64,000 bases of DNA from Bacillus sp. OxB-1 (GTDB lineage Bacteria; Bacillota; Bacilli; Bacillales_A; Planococcaceae): contig NZ_AP013294.1 of the NCBI RefSeq assembly GCF_000829195.1, positions 1,127,001-1,191,000 of the forward strand. The letters run 5' to 3'. The stretch's first letter is position 1, and each line of letters opens with the position of its first letter. The notes beneath the pieces were generated by a model. The model worked only from the letters and a program-made list of their open reading frames with translations, was not told the DNA's origin and searched no databases. The translations under genes were made by a program, and so were the position numbers. This document shows positions 27,270 through 36,230 of this stretch, one piece after another.

Positions 27270-28542
27270 CTGGCTTTTTTATGCGGCGCTCATCCTGATT
27301 TGGGTCATGCTCCTGTACCATATGTTTTTAATGCAGGGCGGGTATCGGCATTTTAAGACATTCGAAAGGGTCATTCCGACATGGGAAAAGCGGATGGTGG
27401 ATCTGCCGACTGTCAGTGTATTCATTCCCGCGCATAACGAGGAAGTTGTCATCGGGCAGACACTCCAAGCAATGTCACGTCTGTATTATCCGAAGGACAA
27501 ATTGGAGGTCATCGTCATCAATGATAATTCATCGGACCGGACGGGGGAAATCGCAGACAGTTTCGCCGAAAAGTATCCGTTTATTCGAGTCATTGAAACG
27601 AAGCCTCCCAACCGGGGAATTGGCAAATCTTCCGCGTTAAATGAAGCAATGCAGCAATCGGAGAGTGACGTCATCGTTGTATATGATGCGGACAACACGC
27701 CGGAAAAGATGGCGGTCTGGTATTTGGTGATGGGGCTCGTCAATGATCCGAAGGCGGCCGCCATGGTAGGGAAGTTCCGGGTGATCAACGCCAAACAGAC
27801 TTGGCTCACCCGCTTCATCAATATCGAAACGATCTGTTTTCAATGGATGGCTCAAGGAGGACGGTGGAAGTGGTTCAAAGTCGCCACCATTCCGGGTACG
27901 AACTTTGCCATCCGGCGCAGCGTCATGGAGCAGCTTGGCGGCTGGGATGTTAAAGCGCTTGCAGAAGATACCGAGTTGACGGTGCGTGTCTACGACTTGG
28001 GCCATCATATCCGTTTTTTCCCCGCGGCTATTACATGGGAGCAAGAGCCGGAAACGTTGAACGTCTGGTGGAAGCAACGGACGAGATGGGCGCGGGGCAA
28101 TCAATATGTCGTTCTGAAATTTCTCGGACAACTATTCAAGCTGAAACGAAAACGGATTATCTTTGACTTGTTTTACTTTTTCTTTACGTATTTCCTATTC
28201 TTTTTCGGTGTCATTTTATCCAATGGGCTTTTCGTTATCAATTTATTTTACGAATTGCATTTGAATATCGGAAATGTCGCATTGGTGTTATGGGGGCTTG
28301 CCTTCCTGCTGTTTCTGGCAGAGGTGATGATTACGCTGAGCATTGAAAAGGCGGAGATGAACCGCGCCAACTTTTTTTATGTGATTTTCATGTATTTTAC
28401 GTATTCGCAGATGTGGATTGCCCTCGTTGTCCACTCACTCTTCTTGGAAATGAAGCGGATCCTTTTCCGCCAAGAAGTGCGTTGGTATAAAACAGAGCGA
28501 TTTACCAAAAAAACAATGGAGGGACATAATGAAACCAACTAA
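27262..28542 (+). CDS. ydaM: YdaM-like family 2 glycosyltransferase (polysaccharide synthase)
   Basis: 426 residues. One N-terminal membrane helix, a GT-A catalytic domain and three or four C-terminal helices, the layout of processive cellulose/poly-GlcNAc synthases. Motifs: DNSSDRTGE, DADNTPEK (near 141, DxD-like), LAEDTEL (near 234, base) and QRTRWARGN (near 273, QxxRW). It should polymerise a nucleotide sugar on the cytosolic face and thread the chain outward. TTG start with a GAGGAGAGGG site inside ydaL. Together with YdaK and YdaN it likely forms the synthase complex. Confidence 0.88.
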   Translation: MANWLFYAALILIWVMLLYHMFLMQGGYRHFKTFERVIPTWEKRMVDLPTVSVFIPAHNEEVVIGQTLQAMSRLYYPKDKLEVIVINDNSSDRTGEIADSFAEKYPFIRVIETKPPNRGIGKSSALNEAMQQSESDVIVVYDADNTPEKMAVWYLVMGLVNDPKAAAMVGKFRVINAKQTWLTRFINIETICFQWMAQGGRWKWFKVATIPGTNFAIRRSVMEQLGGWDVKALAEDTELTVRVYDLGHHIRFFPAAITWEQEPETLNVWWKQRTRWARGNQYVVLKFLGQLFKLKRKRIIFDLFYFFFTYFLFFFGVILSNGLFVINLFYELHLNIGNVALVLWGLAFLLFLAEVMITLSIEKAEMNRANFFYVIFMYFTYSQMWIALVVHSLFLEMKRILFRQEVRWYKTERFTKKTMEGHNETN

Positions 28543-30637
28543 AGCATTGCTTGTATGCCTATTTGCGGTTTTGTGTGTAGGTTTCTTGCCATTGCAAGGC
28601 GAAGTACAGGCGGCCGTGCAGTTGCAAGTGAAAGATGTGGGAATGGATATCCATCCATCAACCATTTTGAAACAGCCATTGACGAATCGCCCAATTGAAT
28701 TGACCGGGCCGGAACAGGAAGCGACATTTTATTATGAAATGCGCTCGGCTCCTGCAGACACGGAACATCGACTCGTCTTGCACTATAGCCATTCGGAATT
28801 ATTGATCGCACCATCTTCTGTGACAATCCATGTTGATGAAGAGGCTGTCCTGTCCAAGCCGCTCAATGGCGAGGAACTTGCCGGAAAGATAGTGGTCCCG
28901 TTGTCGGGAAAAGCTTTGGAGAAAGGATTTCACCAAGTGTCTATCGCTTTTTCGGGAATCATTAAAGAAGGGGTCTGTGTAGAACAAGGGACGCCGGGAA
29001 ACTGGTTCACCATCGGCATTGACTCTTATTTGCAGTTGAGTGGCCAACGTAGCGATGAAGAACTTTCGTTGGCGGATTATTTGCATGATTTCACCGGTAC
29101 GGCGAATCGCCCGGCATTCATTGTCTTACCGGAGGAGGGGTCGTTGGAGACGGTAAACAACGGTATCCAATTGGCAGCTTATCTCGCGGAACAGGGAGAT
29201 GAAGAGGAGGCGCACCAGGTTATCCGGGAATCGGAACTCCAGCAAATAACAGGAAATCTCATTGTGATCGGGACGCATTCCGAATTCACAAGTCCACTTC
29301 TAAAGGATTTATTACAACAAGCTGCTTTACCAAGCGAAAAGGATTCGGTTACCATTTCCCGTCATACGCTGACGGACAGGAAACAGCAGGCAGATATGCT
29401 GTTCGCTATTGCTTCTTCACCCGAAGATTTCGATAAACGGCTGGATGTATTAACCGATCCTACCCTGACCAAGCAGTTATCTGGCAAACAGATGACGATC
29501 AAGACATTGCCGGAGCGCAAGGCAGATTCTGATGAACGGATCATTCCGCTCAAGAAGTTTGGCATCACCAGTTTCACGCTTGATCGGAACAACAGGGAGA
29601 GCCAACAGTTTTTCCACTACGTTCCATTTGCCAGCGAGAAGGACCAATCACCGATCTTAGAACTGCATCTCAAGCATACTGCACTTGCTGCGCGGGATAT
29701 TGAACAGGCAGCGGATATGACCGAGCGGGATATGGAACTTGTTGTTCTTGTCAATGATGTGCCGCATTCCGTCAATATCCGGAAGTTGGTCGAGAAGAAA
29801 GAAGGAAGTTATACCGTCCGGATTCCTGTCGAGCCGAATGCCATTCAAGATAAACGGATGATCAGTTTACAATTTGTCGGCAATGGCTTGCAGACAAAAA
29901 ATCCTTGCATTGCGACAGATCAGAATCGGTGGATCTATATTGAGGAGGACAGTCATTTCACTTTCCCCGTAGAAAAGGAGACGAGTAGCTTTTCATTGGC
30001 GGCATTCCCTTCGCCTTTCATCGACAAAGGGGAGGATACATTGATCATTTTGCCTTCTTCCGGATCTGAATGGGACCAATCTTTGCTCGATCTGTACCGT
30101 GCACTGTTCGTCTATAGCCAACCGATGACATGGAGTTTGGCAACTGCTGAAAAGGTGACGGCAGAACAGATCAAGGATCGGCATCTGATTTTTGTAGGGG
30201 GGCCGGACATTCAGCCGTTGTTGAAGGGGAAAGCGGACAAATTGATCATGCCTTATGATGGGGGCACTCCCGATCTGCAGTCGTTCGGCTTTTTGCAAGA
30301 GGCAATGGAGAACGTAGGTTGGATCCAGCCCAGTCCTTGGGGCAATGGCAAATATGCAATGCTCGTATTTGACCGGGTAGATGAGTCCAATTCATATTTA
30401 GACAAAGTTCTGCTCGATTACGTAAGAGATTCGGATGAACAGGCGACTATAGCTAGCCAATCGAATAATCGCCAAGTATTTACGAATGCTGCTCTTCTTC
30501 AAGAGGTCCCCGCAACGGCCGTCGAGAGTCAAACATTGACCAAAAATTTGTCCATTTGGGAAATTGCCGGTTTTGGAGCATTAGTCCTCTTTGCCTTTGC
30601 AGCAGCCATTTTTATGGTGAAAAAGAGAAAGCGATAA
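28529..30637 (+). CDS. ydaN: YdaN-like BcsB-type polysaccharide synthase accessory subunit
   Basis: 702 residues. Signal peptide (LLVCLFAVLCVGFLPLQGEVQA), a long extracytoplasmic region and one C-terminal helix (IWEIAGFGALVLFAFAAAIFMV) with a basic tail. This is the layout of BcsB-like subunits that guide the polymer outside the membrane. It overlaps the glycosyltransferase gene by 14 bp and has a GGAGGG site. It is the last intact gene of the operon; directly after it lies a decayed receiver domain. Confidence 0.8.
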   Translation: MKPTKALLVCLFAVLCVGFLPLQGEVQAAVQLQVKDVGMDIHPSTILKQPLTNRPIELTGPEQEATFYYEMRSAPADTEHRLVLHYSHSELLIAPSSVTIHVDEEAVLSKPLNGEELAGKIVVPLSGKALEKGFHQVSIAFSGIIKEGVCVEQGTPGNWFTIGIDSYLQLSGQRSDEELSLADYLHDFTGTANRPAFIVLPEEGSLETVNNGIQLAAYLAEQGDEEEAHQVIRESELQQITGNLIVIGTHSEFTSPLLKDLLQQAALPSEKDSVTISRHTLTDRKQQADMLFAIASSPEDFDKRLDVLTDPTLTKQLSGKQMTIKTLPERKADSDERIIPLKKFGITSFTLDRNNRESQQFFHYVPFASEKDQSPILELHLKHTALAARDIEQAADMTERDMELVVLVNDVPHSVNIRKLVEKKEGSYTVRIPVEPNAIQDKRMISLQFVGNGLQTKNPCIATDQNRWIYIEEDSHFTFPVEKETSSFSLAAFPSPFIDKGEDTLIILPSSGSEWDQSLLDLYRALFVYSQPMTWSLATAEKVTAEQIKDRHLIFVGGPDIQPLLKGKADKLIMPYDGGTPDLQSFGFLQEAMENVGWIQPSPWGNGKYAMLVFDRVDESNSYLDKVLLDYVRDSDEQATIASQSNNRQVFTNAALLQEVPATAVESQTLTKNLSIWEIAGFGALVLFAFAAAIFMVKKRKR

Positions 30638-30639
30638 AC

Positions 30640-30990
30640 TTAATAGGAACGTCCCGTTTTCTCGTAGTCGATGATGATACACTCAATCTGGCCATTGTCG
30701 AACGGATTCTGACGATGGAACAGCATGAAGTGGTTACATGTACTAGCGGAAAAGATGCGCTGGATTTATTGCAGCAAGGAAAATGGGATCTCGTCATTTC
30801 GGATGTGATGATGCCGAATATGTCCGGTTATGAATTGACAAGGAAAATCAGGGAGCGTTTTTCGATTTCCGAACTCCCTGTCATTTTATTGACGGCACGA
30901 AGCCAACTGGAAGACATTCAAACGGGCTTTTATTCCGGAGCTACCGACTATGTCACAAAGCCGGTAGAAAGACTGGAGATCCATTCCGAA
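30640..30990 (+). pseudogene. Response-regulator receiver remnant of a second hybrid kinase
   Basis: An open frame codes a receiver domain ([43 protein letters not shown]) with the phospho-Asp present. It is strikingly similar to the receiver of the hybrid kinase at 19383, sharing the exact [19 protein letters not shown] string. There is no plausible start: the frame begins at a TTG inside ydaN without a ribosome site. The C-terminus breaks off into a terminator hairpin and the end of the convergent gene. It looks like the residue of a deleted paralogue of the 19383 kinase. Confidence 0.7.
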
Positions 30991-30997
30991 GAAGTGA

Positions 30998-31043
30998 GAA
31001 AGTCCAATAAGCCTCCCGACGGAGGAGCTTATTGGACTTTTTG
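30998..31043. terminator. Bidirectional terminator between the exopolysaccharide operon and the REC-BTAD gene
   Basis: AAAGTCCAATAAGC pairs with GCTTATTGGACTTT, with an inner CC/GG helix. A and T runs on both sides serve both convergent genes; it overlaps the last codons of the minus-strand gene. Confidence 0.85.
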
Positions 31044-32180
31044 TGGTGAAGAATTACTGTGGCTCCTTAAAACTGTTTCATATAATTCGTTTGTGAGGGC
31101 ATCCGGTAAAATGCCCAGGTCTTCCATCAACAGCGACTTTAAATCATGGTAAGCGGCCAGCGCCCCGGCCCGGTTTCCGATATCGATATAATGCTGCATC
31201 AATTGACGTACACCATCTTCTGAGTAGGGGTTTAATTGACACATCCTTTGCAAATAATGCTGTTTTTTATGTGGCTCATGGTGGTTCGAAAAGTAATGGA
31301 CCATCGTTTGCAGCAGTTGCAAAATCGATAGGCGAAGCTCTTGCGCTTTCGTGATCGACCAGTCGTAGCTGTTGAGCTCCAGGAAATCCCCTTGGTATTG
31401 TTGGATGATGCGTTCAACTACTTGCACATTGTTTTCTTCCAGCTTGGGCATATCATCGACAAGCTGCTCCAGCTCATGTGCATCGCATTGAAATGCCGGT
31501 AATTGCAGAGAGTAGCTTTGATTTGAAAAAGTGATGGCATTCGGATAGCCGAGCGCATTCAATGTTTTTCGCAAATGGGAGATGGAAGTATGCAACTGGA
31601 TTTTTGCCTTTTGATAGTCCGTTTCTGGCCATAACGTGTCAATTAGGCTATCCCGATTGATAGGTGAATTATAATTCATAATGAAAAAGGCAAAAAGCTC
31701 CTTCACCTTTGCCGTTTTCCACTTGATCGGTTCATTCTGATGGTACACGGCAAATTCACGGAAACACTCTATTCTCAACGAGGGAGGAATTTCTTGAACG
31801 GGGAGTTCTGCTGTCAAAAGAATATGGTCCCGTATCCGTGTAATCGTTTTATCAATCCGGTCTTTTATAATAGGTTTGAGAACATAGTCGATGGAGTGCA
31901 ATTCAAAAGCTTGGATTGCATAGTCCCGATAGGCAGTAGCAAAAACAATATAAATAGAAGGATTCCATTCCTGAATATACTCTGCTAAATCCAACCCACT
32001 TAATCCGGGCATTTCGATGTCGAGAAAGGCGACATGGAAATCTAGTTTTTTCATTTCTTCTAAAGCGGCAAGCGGATTGAAAAAAGTTTGGATTACTTCA
32101 ACATGGCCGGTTTCAATCAATTTCAGCTTCATATGCTGCAAGGCTAACGGTTCATCATCGACAATGATGGCACGAATCAT
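31029..32180 (-). CDS. Response regulator with winged-helix and BTAD domain (SARP-like)
   Basis: 383 residues. The N-terminal receiver is complete (acidic DDE near 8-10, phospho-Asp 54 in AFLDIEMPG, Lys in VLKPI). Next comes a wHTH DNA-binding domain (WKTAKVKELFAFFIMN to RKTLNALGYP). A C-terminal helical BTAD domain (ending with the MEDLGILPD signature) completes the protein. This layout is known in Bacillales next to 7TM-type hybrid kinases. It is therefore a good partner for the 19383 kinase, with the exopolysaccharide operon as a possible target. Its single promoter region is upstream at 32181-32250, and the start has GGGGGAGGG nearby. Confidence 0.85.
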   Translation of the reverse strand: MIRAIIVDDEPLALQHMKLKLIETGHVEVIQTFFNPLAALEEMKKLDFHVAFLDIEMPGLSGLDLAEYIQEWNPSIYIVFATAYRDYAIQAFELHSIDYVLKPIIKDRIDKTITRIRDHILLTAELPVQEIPPSLRIECFREFAVYHQNEPIKWKTAKVKELFAFFIMNYNSPINRDSLIDTLWPETDYQKAKIQLHTSISHLRKTLNALGYPNAITFSNQSYSLQLPAFQCDAHELEQLVDDMPKLEENNVQVVERIIQQYQGDFLELNSYDWSITKAQELRLSILQLLQTMVHYFSNHHEPHKKQHYLQRMCQLNPYSEDGVRQLMQHYIDIGNRAGALAAYHDLKSLLMEDLGILPDALTNELYETVLRSHSNSSPQKVQ

Positions 32181-32257
32181 GGAAACCCTCCCCCTAATAG
32201 CGACTTTTACCCTTCATTGTGCCAAAAAATTCCTGACGTTGCAACGATGGTGCCTAT

Positions 32258-32345
32258 GGTGACAGTCACCAAGACAATTCGGAAACTATTCGGAACTGTT
32301 TTAGAGTTGAATAGGTGTCACCTTTACAACAGTCACCTTTACAAC
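32258..32345. repeat. Dispersed REP-like repeat copy 2 plus short tandem repeat
   Basis: 32258-32306 matches 12022-12070 at 43 of 49 positions, starting with GGTGACAGTCACC. It ends near a second palindromic half, GGTGTCACC (32314-32322). Directly after, GTCACCTTTACAAC occurs twice in tandem (32317-32330 and 32332-32345). The stretch lies between the divergent REC-BTAD and sigma factor genes. Confidence 0.65.
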
Positions 32346-32359
32346 AATTTTTCAATAAG

Positions 32360-32388
32360 TGAAATGTTTTCACCTGTTACCTCGTTAT
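32360..32388 (+). promoter_or_regulatory. Putative ECF-type autoregulatory promoter
   Basis: TGAAAT (32360-32365), 17-bp spacer, CGTTAT (32383-32388). This resembles the TGAAAC...CGT(A/C) promoters read by Bacillus ECF sigma factors, which often drive their own gene. Located 65 bp before the sigma gene start. Confidence 0.45.
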
Positions 32389-32453
32389 ACTTAGTGAAAT
32401 ACCCAAACGACTCATGCGCATGTTCGTTTACTGGAGAAAGGGGGATCTGCTCA

Positions 32454-33020
32454 ATGGAAGAGGAGTTGCAGTGGATTCGAGAAGTGCTGGCGGGCAATAA
32501 ACAAGCCTATGCCCACATTATCAATAAATATAAAAATCCTATGTACGCTACCATTTTACGTATGACAAAAAATCCGCAAGACGCACAAGACTTTGTACAG
32601 GAGGCATTCATCAAAGTCTATCAGCGATTGGATCAGTATAAGGAAACCGGTTCGTTTTCCAGCTGGCTGTATCGAGTGGCCATCAACCATTGTCTGGACC
32701 AATATCGAAAAAAGTATTATCAATCGGCATCTCAGCAGATTGACGAAAACCAAGTTATCAATCCGCAGCATCCGGAACTCATTTTTCTGAAAAAGGAAAA
32801 GAGCCGGCAGTTGGAGCGGTTAATCGCGACTTTGCCGGAGGATGAGCGGCTGATCATTCTTTTGCGCTATGCGAATGAATTGAGCTATGACGAGATTAGT
32901 GAATTGGCGGATGTCCCGGTTTCGACCGTCCGCAATAAACTGCATCGGGCGAAGAAGAAAATGAGGGCTACGGTAAAACGTGAAGGAGGGGATTACCATG
33001 AACTGTCCAACGGCGGATAA
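32454..33020 (+). CDS. ECF-type RNA polymerase sigma factor
   Basis: 188 residues from ATG 32454, which has a GAAAGGGGG site; the open frame extends upstream without support. Region 2 (NPQDAQDFVQEAFIKVYQRLDQY, FSSWLYRVAINHCLDQYRK) and region 4 (LPEDERLIILLRYANELSYDEISELADVPVSTVRNKLHRAKKKMR) are complete. It redirects RNA polymerase to stress or envelope genes. The anti-sigma gene overlaps it by 23 bp, a standard paired arrangement. The specific stimulus cannot be read. Confidence 0.92.
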   Translation: MEEELQWIREVLAGNKQAYAHIINKYKNPMYATILRMTKNPQDAQDFVQEAFIKVYQRLDQYKETGSFSSWLYRVAINHCLDQYRKKYYQSASQQIDENQVINPQHPELIFLKKEKSRQLERLIATLPEDERLIILLRYANELSYDEISELADVPVSTVRNKLHRAKKKMRATVKREGGDYHELSNGG

Positions 33021-34599
33021 GTTGTCACAGTATGCAGACGGGTTATTGCAGGAAAATGAAGAGAAGCAGATGCAGTCCCATCTTGCCGGCTGTCAATCTT
33101 GTCAAGAAGTGCTGGAAATGTTGGAAGCAGAACAGCAATTTATTAAAGACACCTTACAAGCCCCGGAATTGCCGGCGGATTTCACGGCAAACATTTTAGA
33201 TCAGTTGGATCCTTATCCGGCTCAACAGATAAAAAAGAAAAAGCGATGGAGACGGATTGCCGCAACGGCAGCTGGCTTGTTGCTCGTCGCGGGCATCACG
33301 GTTTCCTATCCAAGCTTTGCGCAATTGATCGGCGGTATGTTCGCTACGGACCAAGTGGATGAGGGGTTGCGGCAGGCGACGGAGGAAGGATTGGTCAACC
33401 GAGTGGATTTGTCCGTGACAGACCAAGGCCTCACTTTTAAAGTCGAGGACATCGTGGCTGATTCTTCGCGTATATCGCTTTCGTATCTCATTTTGAATCA
33501 AAATGGAAAACCGCTGGACGCTTACTTGGATTTTCCTGATTTAAAAAGTAAAGTGACGGTGACGGATCAAAACGGCAATCCGATTGATTCCTTCAGTGGC
33601 GGCTGGAGAGACGACAGTGATTATGGACAGTTGGAATTCTCGCTGAGAGAGTATGAGAATGTTGAACAAGTGACGATTTCTTTTGATATTCGCGAAATGA
33701 AAGGGAAAACGGGGAATTGGCAACTGGATATTCCAGTGGATCTACGGGAACATAGCCAACTGACCCAAACGATTTCATTAGAAAAAGAAATGGCAGAACA
33801 TCATGGTGTCGCCATTCAACTGAAGAAGTGGCAAGCGGCCCCTTCTTCGAATGAACTGAAATATGAAACCATGCTGACTGAACAAGAGCAGCAGCGGATT
33901 GAAGAACAGGTCAATAAAATGCAGGAAAAGTTTAAAGGGAATGGGGATCTTCCCCATATCCATACCGATACGGCAATTGCTTACCATATCGAAAATGCAG
34001 AGCGGAAAATCATCTATCAATGGAATACCCTTACTGAAGAAAGTGAAGGCAGCATGCTCCAATCTACGGGGCACAGCATGGATAAGATAGGGCATGTGGC
34101 TTGGATTGATTCTTTTATTCCCCAAAAAGCTTCGTCCCCGATGACGTTCGTCCTGGAAGGGGTCTATAAGGCGGAGCCGGCGGATTTTTCGATTTCTTTC
34201 AAGCCGAAGGAGCTCAAGAAAGAGCGGGTATCGTTTGAGTATGAAGGGAATTTCCTGACAATCCAAAAGGCGGCAAAAAACAATACGTACGAACTGCGCA
34301 AGTCATGGAACCCGATCGATAAACAAACTACTTTCCTGATTGAAATGGAAGGAAGCGAAGAAGCGGGGGCGGCGGAGCTCGGCAATTGGATGTTGACGGA
34401 CTCTCAAGGAAACGCCTATCCCGTGTATGCTAGCGGTTCGACATTGACGGAAACCGATGACAATGCACGTCATAAAAGAACAATGGAACTGAGGGCATAT
34501 GGACTGGACGCGGTTCCGGAAGAAGTGACACTGCATCTATTGTCGGTAACCCGGTACTATCCGGTTGCAAACGGATGGAAAGTCCCTCTGCAAAAGTGA
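32998..34599 (+). CDS. Membrane anti-sigma factor with zinc-finger and DUF4179-like domain
   Basis: 533 residues from ATG 32998 (GGAGGGG site). The N-terminal zf-HC2 anti-sigma domain has HLAGCQSC (H-x3-C-x2-C, residues about 30-37). One membrane helix (RIAATAAGLLLVAGITVSY, near 88-106) leads to a large extracytoplasmic region of the DUF4179 type. It should hold the upstream sigma factor at the membrane until the outer part senses a signal. Translational coupling with the sigma gene fits. The extracellular part is much larger than in RsiW-type factors. Confidence 0.87.
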   Translation: MNCPTADKLSQYADGLLQENEEKQMQSHLAGCQSCQEVLEMLEAEQQFIKDTLQAPELPADFTANILDQLDPYPAQQIKKKKRWRRIAATAAGLLLVAGITVSYPSFAQLIGGMFATDQVDEGLRQATEEGLVNRVDLSVTDQGLTFKVEDIVADSSRISLSYLILNQNGKPLDAYLDFPDLKSKVTVTDQNGNPIDSFSGGWRDDSDYGQLEFSLREYENVEQVTISFDIREMKGKTGNWQLDIPVDLREHSQLTQTISLEKEMAEHHGVAIQLKKWQAAPSSNELKYETMLTEQEQQRIEEQVNKMQEKFKGNGDLPHIHTDTAIAYHIENAERKIIYQWNTLTEESEGSMLQSTGHSMDKIGHVAWIDSFIPQKASSPMTFVLEGVYKAEPADFSISFKPKELKKERVSFEYEGNFLTIQKAAKNNTYELRKSWNPIDKQTTFLIEMEGSEEAGAAELGNWMLTDSQGNAYPVYASGSTLTETDDNARHKRTMELRAYGLDAVPEEVTLHLLSVTRYYPVANGWKVPLQK

Positions 34600-34611
34600 T
34601 AGGCAAAACAG

Positions 34612-34816
34612 AAGGGGCTGTCCGAAAAGTCCAGGCACAGAGTTGGATACTAGCAAAAAGCAAGGGCGCCGGGAGACTCCTGCGGGAAAGCCGGCCGACG
34701 AGACCCCGCACGGCTGTAAGCCGGAGGAGGCTCGTCGGCTGGCCCGCGGAAAGCGACCAGAGCCCTTGCTTTTTGCGTGTTTAACCGGAAAATCCACTTT
34801 CTGGACAGCCCTTTTT
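34612..34816. repeat. 200-bp nested inverted-repeat element, possible structured RNA and terminator
   Basis: Outer arms AAGGGGCTGTCC (34612-34623) and GGACAGCCCTTTTT (34803-34816). Next pair GCAAAAAGCAAGGGC (34653-34667) with its exact complement (34762-34776). Inner pairs GCGGG/CCCGC, CCGACGAG/CTCGTCGG and CGGC/GCCG. The GACTCCTGCGGGAAAG and CCCGCGGAAAGCG segments resemble a repeat I recall from many Bacillales genomes. It is intergenic between convergent genes and ends with T runs, so it may also terminate transcription. Confidence 0.7.
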
Positions 34817-34817
34817 C

Positions 34818-36200
34818 TCACTTCATATGGACGATTTTTCCTGGATTCAACAAATTATTTGGATCGAGAGCCGCTTTGATCTTTTCCATGACATGGAACG
34901 CTTCGCCATGTTCCATCGCTTGGTACTTCTGCTTCCCGGTGCCGACGCCGTGTTCACCTGTGCAGGTGCCGCCCCGTTCCAAAGCATACATGACGATTTT
35001 TTCATTAAATTGGTCCGCAATCGCGACTTCTTCGGCATCGTTCATATCAATCATGACGAGTGTATGGAAGTTCCCATCGCCGACGTGGCCGACGAGTCCG
35101 CCCGGCAGACCGACTTCGTTCAATTGCTCCCGTGCGTATAAAACCGCATTTGCCAGTTCTGAAATAGGTACGCAGACGTCCGTCACCATCATTTTCTTCC
35201 CCGGATACCCGTGAATATACGCATATGCCAACGCATGGCGCGCTTCCCACAGTTTATTGCGGGCTGCATTATCTTTTTCAAAATCAATTCGGCTGCAGTT
35301 ATGGTCTTCCACGATATCCCGCATGAATTCGATGTCCTGTTTCAATCCTGCTTCGTTCCCGTGGAATTCCATGAAGAGCGTCGGCACTTCCTCATAATCG
35401 GTTTCACTATGAATATTCGTCTGTCTCATCGATGCTTCATCCACCAATTCCACGCGGGCGATTGGTATGCCAGCCTGCAAAATGGAGACGACCGCTTCGA
35501 CGGCGTCTTTCATTGTAGAGAAAGATGCCCTTGCCGCAACGACATGCTCGGGAATTCCGTAGACGCGTAGAGTCAATTCGGTAAAGCAGCCGAGCGTCCC
35601 TTCCGAACCGACGAACAGTCCATTCAAATGGTAACCCGACGAAGACTTGGCAGCCAAGCTCCCTGTCTGGATCACTGAGCCATCCGCCAAGACAACTTCC
35701 AAATTGCGTACTTGGTCCCGCATGACACCGTATTTCACGGATGTCGTCCCACTCGCGTTCGTAGCTGCCATGCCGCCTAGTGTGGCGTCCGCCCCCGGGT
35801 CGACGGAGAAGAACAGCCCGTGCTTTTTCAATTCCTGGTTCAGCTGGGATCGGGTGACGCCTGGCTGTACCGTGACAAGCAGGTCACTCTCCTTGATTTC
35901 CACTACTTTATTCATCAATGAAAAATCGATTGTGATGCCGTGGTCATACGGGATGACATGCCCTTCCAAGCTGGATCCGAGACCGAACGGAACGACGGGA
36001 ACTTCGTATTGTTGCGCAATCTTCATCACTTTGCTGACGTCTTGGGTTGTCTCGGGAAACACGACGATGTCCGGCAGGCTCGGTGTGTGGTAGGATTCAT
36101 CTCTTCCATGCAGCTCCCGCACTGTCTGGTTTACTGTCACCTGATTCTCTGTCAGTGCATTTTGTAAGGATTGGACAATTTGATTGATTATTGGTGTCAT
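34818..36200 (-). CDS. FAD-linked oxidase, glycolate/D-lactate dehydrogenase type (GlcD-like)
   Basis: 460 residues, standard for GlcD-like proteins. An N-terminal PCMH FAD-binding domain (VVPFGLGSSLEGHVIP, GGMAATNASGTTSVKYG) is followed by a C-terminal domain with VGDGNFH and CTGEHGVGTGK, the family's conserved substrate and metal region. It oxidises 2-hydroxy acids such as glycolate or D-lactate. No GlcE/GlcF partner is present, which favours a single-subunit D-lactate dehydrogenase type. The start has an AAAGGAGG site on the minus strand. A membrane-anchored unknown protein lies upstream. Confidence 0.9.
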   Translation of the reverse strand: MTPIINQIVQSLQNALTENQVTVNQTVRELHGRDESYHTPSLPDIVVFPETTQDVSKVMKIAQQYEVPVVPFGLGSSLEGHVIPYDHGITIDFSLMNKVVEIKESDLLVTVQPGVTRSQLNQELKKHGLFFSVDPGADATLGGMAATNASGTTSVKYGVMRDQVRNLEVVLADGSVIQTGSLAAKSSSGYHLNGLFVGSEGTLGCFTELTLRVYGIPEHVVAARASFSTMKDAVEAVVSILQAGIPIARVELVDEASMRQTNIHSETDYEEVPTLFMEFHGNEAGLKQDIEFMRDIVEDHNCSRIDFEKDNAARNKLWEARHALAYAYIHGYPGKKMMVTDVCVPISELANAVLYAREQLNEVGLPGGLVGHVGDGNFHTLVMIDMNDAEEVAIADQFNEKIVMYALERGGTCTGEHGVGTGKQKYQAMEHGEAFHVMEKIKAALDPNNLLNPGKIVHMK

Positions 36201-36230
36201 GTTGCTGCCTCCTTTGAAAATTAAATAGAT

